Assembly: GCF_000149955.1 (NCBI RefSeq)
Contig: NC_030995.1
Coordinates: forward strand, 2,373,453 to 2,437,452
Reading direction: 5' to 3'
Origin: Fusarium oxysporum f. sp. lycopersici 4287
Lineage: Eukaryota > Ascomycota > Sordariomycetes > Hypocreales > Nectriaceae
DNA: 64,000 nt
Shown here piece after piece: positions 10,207 to 21,409 of the stretch. The notes under the pieces were generated by a model. That model ran no database searches, was not told the origin of the DNA, and worked only from the letters and a program-made list of their open reading frames with translations. Position numbers and translations under genes: made by a program. Numbering within the stretch: the first letter of the stretch is position 1; each line of letters begins with the position of its first letter.

Positions 10207-11838
10207 ATGATGTTGTTTTCATTCGTTCTTTGCACTTTTGTGCTATCAGCAATCGCTTCACCTTCTACGCCCATCTCTGAGCAGAAGCTTGGGGGGTTAC
10301 GGTATCCCAAACAGCGCGGTAAGCATTATGACTACACCGGGTTTGAGCCCAACCAGAAGAAGCGCGCGGATGATATTATTGATATGTTTCGCTTTGCTTG
10401 GAATGGATACTACGAGCATGCGTTCCCTCATGATTCTTTGAGACCAAAGTATAACAACTACACGGATGATCGTAATGGATGGGGCGTCACTGCTGTTGAT
10501 GGTCTTGATACTGCGATTTTGATGGAGCAGACGGACATTGTCGAGATTATTCTGGACTTTATCCCGACTATCAACTTTACTAAGACTAACACTCCTGAAC
10601 CTACTACCGTCAGTTTGTTTGAGACAAACATTCGATATCTGGGTGGATTGCTAAGTGCCTATGATCTTCTCAAAGGACCGTTCAAGCATCTCAAAGTCAA
10701 CAAGGATAACGTTGATGCTCTGCTCAAGCAAGCTACTACACTGGCCGACACACTGAAGTTTGCTTTTGATACGCCATCCGGAATTCCGTTCGGTTCACTG
10801 TGGATCGAGAACCAGACATCCACCGACGAGAACAGCCTTGAGGATGGAACTGCCTACGCGGGTTTGGCGGCTATGGGCACTCTTGTTCTTGAATGGCAGC
10901 ACCTTTCGGATCTCACTGGAGATCCTCAGTACGGCAAGCTGGCCAATCGCGCTGAGTCATATTGGCTTTCTCCATCGTCTGAGGTCTGGCCTGGTCTCAC
11001 TGGAGGTCGCTTCAGTCTCAAGACGGGTGAGATTCTCGATGAGTATGGTGGATGGACGTCGGGTAATGACTCAGCTTATGAGTACCTCATTAAGATGTAT
11101 GTCTATGATCCAGACAGGTTCAGCCATTACGGTGAACGTTTCACTCTGGCGGCCGACTCTACCATCAAGCATCTGATCTCTCATCCATCGTCGCGACCCG
11201 ACTTGACCATGGCAGCCGCATTCACCGGTAGGCAGCAAGTCAATTATACCGAATTCCTCGCATGTTTCATCGGCGGATCATTCATTCTCGGAAGTTCAGC
11301 CCTAGACCGCCCAGACTGGCTCGACTACGGCCTCTCCTTCAGCGAATACTGCGCCAACGGCTACCGCTACACAGCATCCGGCATTGGTCCAACCCTCTAC
11401 AGCTGGGATCTCAACGAACTAGCACAGCCCGAGAACAAAAACCAGACCGCCTTCTACAACCGCGCGGGCTTCTTCATCCAGGAGGGAATCTTCCAGGGCG
11501 GCCAGGCACCCGAGGCCGTGGAGAGCTGGTACTACGCCTACCAGAAGACGCACGACCAGTACTGGCGCGACGTGGCGTGGGCGTACACCCTAGCGCAGAA
11601 CAGGACGATGCGCGTTGGCGGGGGGTTCGCTAGCATCAACAACGTGCTGTCTCCGTCTGGGGACGGAGTGCGCGGCGGCATCATGGCTAGCTTCATGCTC
11701 GCTGAGACGCTCAAGTACATGTGGCTAATCCAGACGGAGAACAAGGGCGAATGGGACGTCTTGGAGGGAGGGGAGAATCTGTTTGTTTACAATACTGAGG
11801 CTCACCCGCTACGGGTTGCTGCGAAGAAACCTGTTTAA
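10207..11838 (+). CDS. class I alpha-1,2-mannosidase (GH47), secreted
   Basis: Single exon, 543 aa. The N-terminus MMLFSFVLCTFVLSAIA is a signal peptide, so the ATG at 10207 is preferred; the frame is open further upstream but without an ATG giving a better start. GH47 signatures: GWGVTAVDGLDTAILM, SLFETNIRYLGGLLSAYDLL, FDTPSGIPFG, LACFIGGSFILG, GIMASFMLAETLKYMWL and the closing FVYNTEAHPL, whose Thr binds the catalytic Ca2+ in this family. These enzymes remove alpha-1,2-linked mannose from N-glycans; family members without a membrane anchor are typically secreted. Several N-glycosylation sequons are present. Third-position composition shifts from A/T- to G/C-rich in the last third (about 11250 on), which is odd within one gene. 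Confidence 0.92.
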   Translation: MMLFSFVLCTFVLSAIASPSTPISEQKLGGLRYPKQRGKHYDYTGFEPNQKKRADDIIDMFRFAWNGYYEHAFPHDSLRPKYNNYTDDRNGWGVTAVDGLDTAILMEQTDIVEIILDFIPTINFTKTNTPEPTTVSLFETNIRYLGGLLSAYDLLKGPFKHLKVNKDNVDALLKQATTLADTLKFAFDTPSGIPFGSLWIENQTSTDENSLEDGTAYAGLAAMGTLVLEWQHLSDLTGDPQYGKLANRAESYWLSPSSEVWPGLTGGRFSLKTGEILDEYGGWTSGNDSAYEYLIKMYVYDPDRFSHYGERFTLAADSTIKHLISHPSSRPDLTMAAAFTGRQQVNYTEFLACFIGGSFILGSSALDRPDWLDYGLSFSEYCANGYRYTASGIGPTLYSWDLNELAQPENKNQTAFYNRAGFFIQEGIFQGGQAPEAVESWYYAYQKTHDQYWRDVAWAYTLAQNRTMRVGGGFASINNVLSPSGDGVRGGIMASFMLAETLKYMWLIQTENKGEWDVLEGGENLFVYNTEAHPLRVAAKKPV

Positions 11839-12267
11839 CCTTGTTTTTAGAGATTCAGCCTAGCATTGAGCGTGGCGCTTTTTGGCGTCTCACTGCCTCC
11901 GCTGGTAGATTCAGTCTCCGAAGGTGGCGGAGGCAAGTTAAAACATTGTTTTGTGACAATAGAAAATGTTTAATTGCAGGCTTTGCCAATACTAGCTGAA
12001 CCAAACTCTTTTCCGTCACTTTTTGGGTGATTATGTGTCAGAAGACGGTGAGGTGGCTTTCCTGTTTCGCTTAAAAACACCCAATATTGTCTGGTTGGCG
12101 CTGCCAAGAGCCCCATAAGGCTGATGTGCCTCAAAGCATATTGGGCGATGGGAATGTGCATTTTCAGCTTTGGCTACTAGCGCATAACAAGCTCAATGGA
12201 GGTCCCTACTGCCGGGTCTAGATTCTGGGAGGGGAAGAGGGAGCTTGCCGAGCTGAGAGGATGCATG

Positions 12268-12273
12268 TATAAG
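12268..12273 (+). promoter_or_regulatory. TATA-like box of the acidic secreted protein gene
   Basis: TATAAG about 126 nt upstream of the ATG at 12399. The rest of 11839-12398 shows no gene. Confidence 0.38.
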
Positions 12274-12398
12274 AGGCAATGGCCACATCTTGTGTTACGG
12301 AATCAGCAGAATAGAGCATCACAAGAGATCTTGACAATTTCCCTCTGTACTCTACTTACTTTTCTCCTAGCCAATCCATTAGACCTTCCAGTGCAACC

Positions 12399-14224
12399 AT
12401 GCGCCTGCTCAAAGGCCTCGTACTAGGTCTACTCCTTGAGAGAGGTCTAGGCCAGACAGACACTCAGCCAGAGGGTGACAGTATTGCAACTGTTGCCGAC
12501 CCTGTCGAGACAGATCCCGCAGATGTGCCTGCTCCTGACCCGAGTGCTCCATCAGATGGCGGTGCGCTTGATTGAAGCATTTATTTAACTCCCGCTGACA
12601 GCAACCAGACATTCCTTCAGATCCCCCAGACCCAGCAGATGATGGACCGACAATCACAATAGATGACCCTCAGCCCACCGATGACGGATCCGATGCCAGA
12701 ATCCCCGCCCCAGATCCCACTGATGAACCTACCGATGTCGAAGACCCCTCAGCCATTCCTGATGATCCCGCCGAAACAAATACAGACGATGAACAGCTAG
12801 CTCCCACTGACCAGCCCGCGCCAACCGACACTGAGCCCGAGCCCACCGCAACAGACGTCGATGCTACGCCGACCAATGATGAGGAGACTCCCCAAGAGAC
12901 AGATACCAATGGTGAGGAAGCTACGCAGACAGATGGTGACACCGATGCGGCACCCGTCGTTCCAACAGAAGCCTTGAACTCCGCGGCCGAAGAGACCCCA
13001 GAGGCAACCCCTCTGGCGTCCGACACCGCAGACGACCAAGTTCCACAGACGACCGAAGAGCCATCGGATGAAGAGACCGAAGAACCGAAAGCTGACTCTG
13101 AACCAGAAGAGTCTACCCAGCAGGAATCCAGAGGAATTGTAGCGCCGACAAAGACTGAGAAGAGCGAGGCGAAGCCGACTGATGGCGATGGTAAATATTC
13201 ACCTGCTCCTTATGCTAGTCCGACTGGAGGGGATGAGACGGAGCCGACGGGATCGAAGAATGAACAGACCGCTGATGGAACAACCCGCAAAGCTGCAGCT
13301 ACAGGTAGTGGAGGCAAGGAGGAGAAGACTACACTTGCTACTTCCAAGGGAGCTGCGCCGACATCGCCTGCTCAGGATTATGCCATTGATCTGGAAGAAG
13401 CTGACCTGGGCGACTATGCCGAGTTCCAAGGCGCCGGCGACAAGACCGTCGTGTAAGTTTCCCCAAACCCTCCCATACCCTCCCATACCCTCAATAAATA
13501 CTGACTCCATTAGCATTCTCAAACCACCTCCCAACACCGAAGCAAAGTGCGATCTCCCCCCAACAAGCGACGAAGACGTCCCCGAGGGTGAAGACGTGCG
13601 CGTCATCCTTTCCGTGAAAATCGCAGACCTCAAGAAAGGCGTCAAGTCTGGTAATCGCTTGCAAATGCTCATTGACGGTTCGACTATTTACGATAAAGAG
13701 CTTTTGGGCACTGGTGATGAAGAGGAGAGTATTTCGAGCGATAAGTTCAAGGCTGCGCTGGATCAGAAGGTTAATGTTGTTCAAAAGGCGGGTGATAAGC
13801 CGGTGCAGGTAACTATTCAGGATGCGAATATCAGGAGTGCTATTAGCGGGGGCAGTAGAGGGGGCAGTGGAGGAGGTGGAGGTTCTGGTGGTGGCTCTGG
13901 TGGTGGTTCTGGGGATGATGGTGATAACTCTGGTGATGGTGGCGGTGGAGGCGGAAGTGGCAGCGGAAGTGGCAGCGGAAGTGGCAGCGGAAGTGGCAGC
14001 GGAAGTGGCAGCGGAAAGTGGCAGCGGAAGCGGTTCAGGCGATGGTAATGGCGACAGCTCAGGCGGAGGTGCTTCTGAGAGTGCCTCAGGAACCCGGCGG
14101 CGAGGGCGCATCACCATCAAGTGTTTCCGGCAGCGATGGTCAAACCAACGTTGCTGGCAAGAACTTCATGGTCGGCGAGGTCCTCATCTATGCCCTCCCT
14201 CTTGCCGTCGCTCTCGTGGGATGA
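12399..14224 (+). CDS. acidic Asp/Glu/Pro/Thr-rich secreted protein with Gly-Ser tail, 3' end out of frame
   Basis: Three exons (12399-12561, 12609-13452, 13514 on). The signal peptide is MRLLKGLVLGLLLERGLG. Residues about 20-300 are low-complexity and acidic, rich in DP, EPT and TD repeats, as in cell-wall or extracellular proteins. A folded-looking segment follows (VRVILSVKIADLKKG... to VQVTIQDANI), which I do not recognise. Then comes a Gly/Ser tail built on a 12-bp repeat. In the expected layout the protein would end in a hydrophobic C-terminus (MVGEVLIYALPLAVALVG, stop 14222-14224) like a GPI-anchor signal. As read, that end is out of frame twice: one extra A in a repeat unit at about 14013-14018, then one extra C in a CCC run at about 14092-14094. 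Translation would instead stop at 14046. The breaks may be real or errors in a repeat. Confidence 0.7.
13953..14037 (+). repeat. 12-bp Gly-Ser minisatellite
   Basis: Five perfect copies of GGAAGTGGCAGC (13953-14012), a sixth with one extra A (14013-14025) and a degenerate seventh. Each unit encodes Gly-Ser-Gly-Ser. The extra base moves the reading frame of the gene that contains it. Confidence 0.9.
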
Positions 14225-14776
14225 GCCCATGTAAAATTGGACATTCTTGTATCTAGTTCTTGGTGGTTGAGTTGGAGTTGTACAGATCGCCGAGCTATCG
14301 GGTTAATAATGTTGATGCATTGCTCCAGTTAATGAGAATTTGATGACGGTTTAATGACTGCATAGTTTACCAACGTAGAGCTTTGTCTGCTATCGCTGCC
14401 CACTCTATTTCTCATAAATTTCATTTTTTAAAAGCATACTGCTAACATTAGCCGTGATAACACTTGTGCTGTTGTCCTGCGAATGTGCCGTCGAAGGGAG
14501 CTGTCATAGGGGCTGTCACAGATGCTAGCAAAGCCTGAGGCTTGAAAGCGGCAGCAGGGGAAGGCATTTCTCAATCCCTCAGATCTGTAAATAATCCATG
14601 AACAGATCTTCTGTTATTTACATGCTAATTATAGATATGTCCTTAAATAGCCTCTTTTATTCCAAGAGTTGGATCCACGGTCTCTCCTCAAAGACTCCTT
14701 ATTAACCTCCTCCATCCGGAGTTATCCAAAGTCAGTACCATCATTCAACAAAACACATCTACAGTCCTTTTGGTGA
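14225..14776. other. intergenic, no gene seen
   Basis: 3' flank of the acidic protein gene. A purine/pyrimidine-mixed stretch with A/T-rich patches; no frame with motifs. Confidence 0.5.
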
Positions 14777-14953
14777 CTATTTCTTTGGGCTATAGTTAGT
14801 AGAATAAATGCAACTGGAAGAGTCACAATCCTGAATCTTCTTGCGATACGTGGTCCCGTCTTTTCTCGTGAACGTTCTCCACTCGCAACAATCAACTAGG
14901 ACGCGATCTGAGCCTGCCCTGGGCTGGACTTCAGTGGTCTCCATTTCGCACAT
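14777..14953 (-). CDS. hypothetical small Cys-containing protein (58 aa)
   Basis: ATG 14953 to stop 14777. The frame is polar and well mixed, with five Cys (MCEMETTEV..., VDCCEW, DCDSSSC) and a basic middle (RKDGTTYRKK). No signal peptide or membrane helix. I do not recognise it. It lies in an otherwise empty 1.4-kb stretch with an A/T-rich upstream region on its own strand. Small size makes chance coding possible. Confidence 0.35.
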   Translation of the reverse strand: MCEMETTEVQPRAGSDRVLVDCCEWRTFTRKDGTTYRKKIQDCDSSSCIYSTNYSPKK

Positions 14954-15656
14954 CTTGAGGGTTTTAAGATTAGTAAATTAATATTGTTGATAGTATTGTT
15001 TTTGAAACTCAGAGGTCTTGAAAATAATTAAGGGTCAAGTTGTATGCTACAGTAGGAGAGAATCGCTATTTATACTTTCTGGCTGTTTGTGATCTAGCAT
15101 CTACAATAAGAGTACAAGCTCCCCCGTGGTCTTTGAAATGGGACATGAGTAAGAAGCATCTTGAGTCTGTGCACTATATGTTTGCCATTTGGGTGTATTA
15201 GTAGCATCTTCACGAACCATGCCATAGTAATTTCATTGGCTATAGTCAGAAGAGCAAGGCACCTGGGCAGGACAGCTTTAGTTTTAGGAGTCATGAACAG
15301 CCACGCGATATTGTCGTAAACATACATTCACATTTAAACGTGGTAATACTGATATCCTGTGCCTTTCCAGAATATGGCTGCATTGTACGACCCAGGCGCC
15401 CATGTTCATCACGTCACGATTAGTTCATTTATCTTCGTGACAGGGGATTCATCGCTTCTCGAACTGTTCCACCGGCTACTTCCGTCTGCTGAGCTTTCTG
15501 GTTAATCTATTCAGACAGGTCATTTGATCAAGTGTAGTAAAAAGCCAACCAAAAGCCTAGGGCTTCTCGTCAGAGATCGCAATGCATGTAGTAAGGCGAT
15601 TCACCGGCCTGATAACAATACTAATTCAGGTTTTCTCTGATTTTTATTGAAATATG
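14954..15656. other. intergenic, no gene seen
   Basis: A/T-rich; a 77-codon minus-strand frame at 15094-15327 has no motif and is not called. The end holds the 3' flank of the Old Yellow Enzyme gene. Confidence 0.45.
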
Positions 15657-16833
15657 TTACACCTTTGCAGTATTCCTGCTCAAGAACTCCTGACTAAACG
15701 CATAGTCAGTATACCCCCTCGCTATCTTGGGAGTATAAAAGTACGTCCTATCATATCCTTCCAATCCAATACCCGTCTTCAAACGAAACACAAGATCCGG
15801 ATTCGCAACAAAATATCTCCCAAAAGCAATCAGAACATCATATCCCTTGTACATCTCATCAACAGCGGTTCTAGCTGAGTCACTCTTGAAGCCGCCCGAG
15901 AGGACCACAGGACTTGTGTTGTTCCACAGCTCAACAATCCACCGAACTGTCCGTTGACCACCGCAATCAGCATCATCGTTACCGCGTATACGAGCTTCGA
16001 TGAGATGCAGGTATGCTAGGCCAAGTGGTTTGAGTTGCTCGATGAGGTACTGGAACTGAGGATCGGGGTCGTCCATGAGCATGCCTAGAAAGTCGCTGTA
16101 GGGACTGAGACGCATTCCAGTCTTATCGGCTCCGACGGCTGCGATGACGGCTTTTGTGACTTCGATGTGGAATCTAGCGCGATTCTCAATACTTCCTCCC
16201 CAACGATCTGTGCGTTTGTTGCAAGTATCCTGTAAGAACTGATCAGGTAGATACCCATTCGCACCATGGATCTCAACGCCGTCAAAACCCGCCGCGATAG
16301 CGTTTCTCGCAGCAGAGACATAGTTCTCTATAGTAGTCTGGATATCGTCCTCTGTCATTTCTTGAGGAGTTGGCATTGATGGCTCGGCCGGAACAACACT
16401 ACTGGAAAGAAGAGGGTAGCCCTTCCTCCGCAGAACATCAGGGTTGCCAGCTCGTCCTTGATGCCAGAGCTGACAAAAGACTTTACAGCCCTTTGCGTGA
16501 ATGGCGTCGGTTATACTGCGCCACGCTGTGACTTGAGCATCGGACCAAATTCCAGGTGCATTGTCGGAACCGGCTGTGCTTTCGGATATGAAGGTTGCTT
16601 CACTGATGATGAGAGTACCAGGTGTTGATGCACGTTGTTCGTAGTATTCTATTCTCTCCAGTTAGTTTTGTTTATTCATCAGCGTTTAATGGATTGATTT
16701 GTTACCACTGACCTCTTGTCATTGAAGTTGGGCAATGATCATCGTCGCAGCGGTATCTGGTCAGAGGCGCCATAACAATTCGGTGCTCCAGAGAAGTTGA
16801 CCCAACGGCCAGTGGCTCAAAGAGTCGTGACAT
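15657..16833 (-). CDS. Old Yellow Enzyme family NADH:flavin oxidoreductase
   Basis: Two exons (16833-16713 and 16648-15657) give 370 aa, the normal length for OYE (PF00724). The N-terminus runs FEPLAVGSTSLEHRIVMAPL, the FMN-barrel start. The substrate-anion pair is in EIHGANGYLPDQFLQ (His about 168, Asn about 171), followed by KRTDRWGGSIENRARF. The C-terminus has the FMN-phosphate segments VVLSGGF and LIAFGRYFVANPDLV. Such enzymes reduce activated C=C bonds of enones, nitro-compounds or cyclic imines in the cytosol. It is divergently transcribed from the DHA2 pump at 17404 across 570 bp, suggesting a joint detoxification or metabolite role. No lesion is visible. Confidence 0.92.
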
Positions 16834-17403
16834 GATGTCTCTGTCCGCCAACAATTCAGTTTTCAGATAAAACCAGCTTGCGAACCAAGTATCGAAATAA
16901 TCGCAGCATTAAGAAAAGTCCTGTATCAAAGCCCCTTCAATAAATATGCATTTCCAATACCCATCCTTCCATCATCCCCACCACTAACTGAGGTACTCGG
17001 TGGGTAAATGGTATTGAAACCCACCAAGATCCACCCTTATCGCAATCATCCGGAAAACTTATCCAGACGTCGGAACAGAAGATGCCGACAGAGAACCAGC
17101 ACTACACCAGCCGCTTTATTCCCGACGGGGACATTCTTGGCCGACGGGGACCTTTGCGAATGTGCTCGTGTCTCGTCGAATGAACACAAGGTGGGGGATT
17201 CGGGAATAAGGGTTCCTGACGGGAAATATGTGAGCTGAAGAATTTGATGATGACATTGCAAAATTGATCATCGTTTCTTGTCTGGGTGGAGGCTGTTGCG
17301 TGTCAGAAATACAAGGACTTTGGCGAAGCTGGTCATCTTCTTCCTCTCTCTTGTACTCCCTCTGTCTTGTCGCAAGCAAGATACTTCGCAAGTGATCGTC
17401 AAC
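16834..17403. promoter_or_regulatory. bidirectional promoter region, OYE / DHA2 pump
   Basis: 570 bp between divergent starts. It contains a short direct repeat of CGACGGGGAC near 17126 and 17143, a possible regulator-binding repeat. No other gene seen. Confidence 0.4.
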
Positions 17404-19239
17404 ATGAGTCCCGATTCTAAGAATTTCGACACATCACAAGCATGCTCCGAACAGATCACAAAGGACGAGTCACCGTCTCAGCTTGCCAGCGATGAGAAAA
17501 TACGAATCGCCAACATCGACAGCGGTTCCAGAACACAAATAGCAGAACAAAACAGCACAGACCAAAGCGACGCCGAAAGCATAGGCGGCCAACGCAACAG
17601 CGACCTCCCCCGAAAACGCCTTCTTATCTCCATAACCGCCCTATCAGTATGCCTTTTCGTATCTTTCCTCGACCAAACGAGCGTGTCAACGGCTACACCC
17701 GCCGTAGCTGGCGAGCTCGAAACAGGAACTTCAACGTCATGGATCGGAACTTCGTTTTTAATAGCGTCTACGGCATTTCAGCTGATCAACGGCCGACTTT
17801 CGGATATTTTCGGGCGGAAGAATATGCTATTGTTATGCCTGTTTCTCATGGGTGTTGGTGATCTTGCGTGCGGTTTTGCAAAGACGCCGGTGCAGTTGTA
17901 CGTTTTCCGGTCGATTGCTGGTGTTGGTGGTGGGGGGATTAATAGCTTGGTCATGATTATCGTGAGTGATATCACATCACTACAAAATCGAGGCTACTAT
18001 CAAGGTGAGTTGTCATATACATGCTTAGCGAGCCTGGATTGACAAAGATTAGGTATGTTAGGAGCCATCATTGCCCTTGCAAACGGCGTCGGACCCTTCC
18101 TAGGCGGTGCGATCGTTCAATCTGCGACTTGGCGATGGGTCTTTTGGATGATACCCATCATCACTCTGCCTACAACAGCGATTATCTGGTTCTACCTCCC
18201 TCTAAAGCATCGATCCGGAGGGTACATGGAGAAGATAAAAAAGATCGACTACGGAGGCATCGTTCTCAACATTGCATCAACACTACTACTTCTGATCCCC
18301 ATATCTGGAGGAGGCGTCACATATGCCTGGACGTCAGCTTTCTTCATCGCCACCGTCATCATCAGTATCTTGCTAGCCGTCCTCTTCGTTCTGTTTGAAT
18401 GGAAATTGGCAAAACTACCGATTATGCCTCTTCGACTATATCGTGCACCTCATTGCTGGGCGCTATACCTGCAGTCTTTTTTGACGGGTTTGGCTTACTT
18501 TGGCAACTTCTTCTATCTACCGCTGTACTTCCAATCGGTCCTTGGATACGACGCACTAGTTGCCGGTGCTCTCATCTTAGCAGTGGTCATTCCAACATCA
18601 CTCACGTCTATCCTTTCAGGGCAGTACATGAGTCGCGTGGGAAGTTATATGCACTGCATCCTAGCTGGTTTCGCTCTATGGACGCTTGGAAATGGCCTTA
18701 CGCTTATCTTTGATCGTGAGACGAAGCTGGGCCCGCTAATCGCCATTCTCATCGTTGAGGGCGCGGGTATTGGGTTCACTCTGCAGCCTACACTCGTTGG
18801 GATGTATGCAAACGGTCGCAGTGAGGACAGAGCAGTGACGACTGGTTTGCGAAACTTTATCCGCACAATTGGCGGAGCGTTTGGAGTAGTCATCTCGGGT
18901 GTTATCCTCTCTAACACGTTGAACAAAGAGCTTGGTGGTAAAGGCATCGTGTCCAACGACACAATTGCTCAATTGACATCATCAACATACTCTTTGAGCA
19001 GTATGGGCTTGTCGCAACAGGATCAGGATATCATTCTAGATGCATACATGAAGGGTCTGTACTACACATTTGTCTTCTTTACGGTATGCTCGGGATTAAG
19101 TCTGGTTCTGACGTTCTGGGTTGGAAACACGAGCCTCAAATCGCCTGCAAAAACTGAGGACGCGTCAGGTTCAACAGATCAGGAGATGACGGAGGATGAG
19201 AGACCTGGGCAGGTCGATCTCGAAAAGGCACAGCGATAG
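17404..19239 (+). CDS. MFS drug:H+ antiporter, DHA2 (14-TMS) type
   Basis: Two exons (17404-18004, 18053-19239), 595 aa. A polar N-terminal tail of about 80 residues precedes the first helix. LDQTSVSTATPAVAGEL is the DHA2 motif C-like first-helix region, GRLSDIFGRKN is MFS motif A, and FRSIAGVGGGGI matches motif B. About 14 hydrophobic segments follow, ending in an acidic tail. Plasma-membrane efflux of toxins, drugs or a pathway product is the known role of the family; substrate unknown. The ATG at 17404 is the first ATG in frame. Confidence 0.9.
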
Positions 19240-19860
19240 AGATAGAGCTTTTTGAGTTATCACAAGGAATAAAAGTTTTTGACAATTGTTCTTGACTATT
19301 GCCCACAAGGAATTGTTGGTGATGGAGGGAAAACGCACCGATTGGAGGCGGCTGGAAACCCTGTTCATCGATCGCGCACCAGACGCGAAACGTGACGAGG
19401 AAGAAGAGAGGTACTAAGAGACTACCGACAGTACTTTATCTCACGCGCGAAGAGCATTCGAGTTCAAGTCAATCTGTTAGTGCAATAACTTAGAGACCCC
19501 TGCTAGTTGGGTATTTAGATCTAGGCGACTTTTTCCCTGAAGCCAAAGTGGCTTTTTTAAGGATGTAGGCTCAGTGCACTCTCACCATCTGAGTTTAATT
19601 TCTTAGGCCTTGAGCAACAGACTTGTGTATTGACGGACACATCCGCCTTTCTCTTGTGCAATTAAGAGAACGACTGTAATAGGTAGTAAATAATAGCTAT
19701 AGCTTTGGTCAGAAAGATAAATCGTCTAAGCACTCTGTATTACGACTATACTTTGCTGCTTGTCCCATTCATTGAGCGTTCTGTCGCTCTTACCCTACAG
19801 ATCCTGAGAGAGATCTTCAGGTCCTGATCCGGGTCAGGAAAACGCCCCTAGCGCGGGGTC
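19240..19860. other. intergenic, no gene seen
   Basis: 3' flank of the DHA2 gene and distal upstream region of the next gene. No motif-bearing frame. Confidence 0.45.
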
Positions 19861-19875
19861 ATGAATCGTGTCTGT

Positions 19876-20074
19876 GATAAGAAACGCGGGGAAGATAACG
19901 GACGTTGCATCTTGACTGGGGACGATAAGCTCTTGGTTGACCCCGTTTATTCCCGCTTATCACTCAACGCTTTGTACGATAATGCTATACCGGTTGGGTA
20001 TAGGAAGGTCGTAGGAGACATCGGGCCAGAATTCGCCGAAGGGTTCGCAATAAGTTGGCCGGCATCGAGATAAG
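19876..20074 (+). promoter_or_regulatory. GATA-site cluster upstream of the PuuE-like gene
   Basis: GATAAG at 19876, 19924 and 20069 and its complement CTTATC at 19956: four core AreA/NIT2-type sites within 200 bp, about 110-310 nt before the ATG at 20183. In ascomycetes such sites mediate nitrogen-catabolite control. Function here is inferred. Confidence 0.5.
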
Positions 20075-20182
20075 GCACTGATACAGCTTGTTTATAGCCC
20101 AGCCATCAGCCCATAGTTCAACAATTGTCTAACTGTGTTGATACAAAAGTTTCATTCTCAGAGTCTAGTGTTATTGCCTATC

Positions 20183-21236
20183 ATGCCTACAACTTACGCC
20201 TCACACCCCGATTACGGCTATGACCGCGACTTTAAGGGATATGGAGAGAAGGGTCTAGCAGGGTTGAAGTGGCCCAACAACGCCAAGATCGCTGTATCAT
20301 TCGTCATCAATTACGAAGAGGTAAATCCAACTGCACAGAAGAAAACCGGCAATTACATCTTCATAGCTAAAACTCGTGGCATTTTAGGGCGGCGAGCGCT
20401 GTGTTCAAAGTGGCGATGGCGTCTCAGAGACAAACCTCCGCGAACACCCTACAACACCACGCATGAACGAGCGCGACCTCAACGGTGAATCAGAGTACGA
20501 ATATGGCTCTCGCGTTGGTTTCTGGAGATTGTTCAAGCTCTTCAACCAGCATAAGATGAAGTTCACGCTTTACGCTGTTGCCCAAGCTGTTGAGCAGCAG
20601 CCTGAAGTAGCTACCCGCTGTGTCGAAGAGGGCCATGATGTAGCTTCCCATGCTTACCGCTGGGTAGATCATCATGATTGGTCTGTTGAGAAGGAGAAGG
20701 AATACATCAAAAAGGGCATCACAAGTTTGAAGAACTTGACTGGATATGCGCCTAAGGGATGGTACTACGGCCGTCCTTCGCCGCACAGCCGCACTCTGAT
20801 TCCTCAGGTTTACGAAGAAATGGGTGAAGAGCTCGTTTGGGCAAGTGATACATACGCCGACGACGTACCATACTGGATTGATCTCCCCACCGAGCGAGAA
20901 AAGCCAAACCCCAAGGGCTGTCTGATGGTTCCGTACAGCTACGACTGCAATGATTTCAAGTTCCACGTCGTCACTGGCTTTCGCGACTCTACCAGTTTCT
21001 ACACTCATCTCAAGAATGCATTCGATGTGCTGTATGAAGAGGGAGAGGCGGGTGAGCCCAAGATGATGACTATTGGCTTGCATTGTCGTATTATTGGACG
21101 GCCGGGACGGTTTAAGGCTTTGAAGGATTTCGTGGAGTATATTGCACAGAAGGAGGGTGTTTGGGTTGCGACGAGGACGGAGATTGCTGAGGCTTTTAGG
21201 GAGCAGTTTCCTTACAAGAAGGGTGAGTTGGCTTAA
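20183..21236 (+). CDS. PuuE-like cyclic amide/allantoin hydrolase (polysaccharide-deacetylase fold)
   Basis: Two exons (20183-20320, 20388-21236), 328 aa. The NodB/polysaccharide deacetylase fold (PF01522) is shown by SFVINYEEGGERCV across the intron, DVASHAYRWVDHHDW, GWYYGRPSPHSRTL and IGLHCRIIGRPGRF. These are features of the PuuE branch (bacterial allantoinase) and related cyclic imide hydrolases, not of chitin deacetylases. There is no signal peptide, so it is cytosolic. The expected reaction is hydrolytic opening of a cyclic ureide or imide. Neighbours (NCS1 permease, amidase, regulator) and GATA sites in the promoter fit nitrogen scavenging. His in DVASHAYRW replaces nothing catalytic that I can see. 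Confidence 0.85.
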
Positions 21237-21409
21237 TAGAAATATTTAAATAGATGACTCAATAATCGGTTGTATTCCCACGATCTGCTTTGTCCTATCC
21301 ATAAAGACCGAGGAGAAGCCAATAGTTTCGAGGACGACAACAAAAATTCATTTAACACATGTTTCATAGTTCTTCGATGATTTAGATAATGCAAGACCAT
21401 TCACATCAC

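Noticed and set aside
11262..11633. Arg-rich plus-strand frame inside the GH47 gene
   Set aside because: Shadow caused by GC-rich third positions; GH47 motifs are continuous in the main frame.
13491..14120. Long minus-strand Ser/Thr/Ala-rich frame opposite the Gly-Ser repeat
   Set aside because: Shadow of the GC-rich repeat on the plus strand; the plus strand has signal peptide, introns and a continuous product.
19861..20073. 70-codon ATG-started frame upstream of the PuuE-like gene
   Set aside because: Overlaps the GATA-site cluster, has no family resemblance and is not in frame with the downstream gene.
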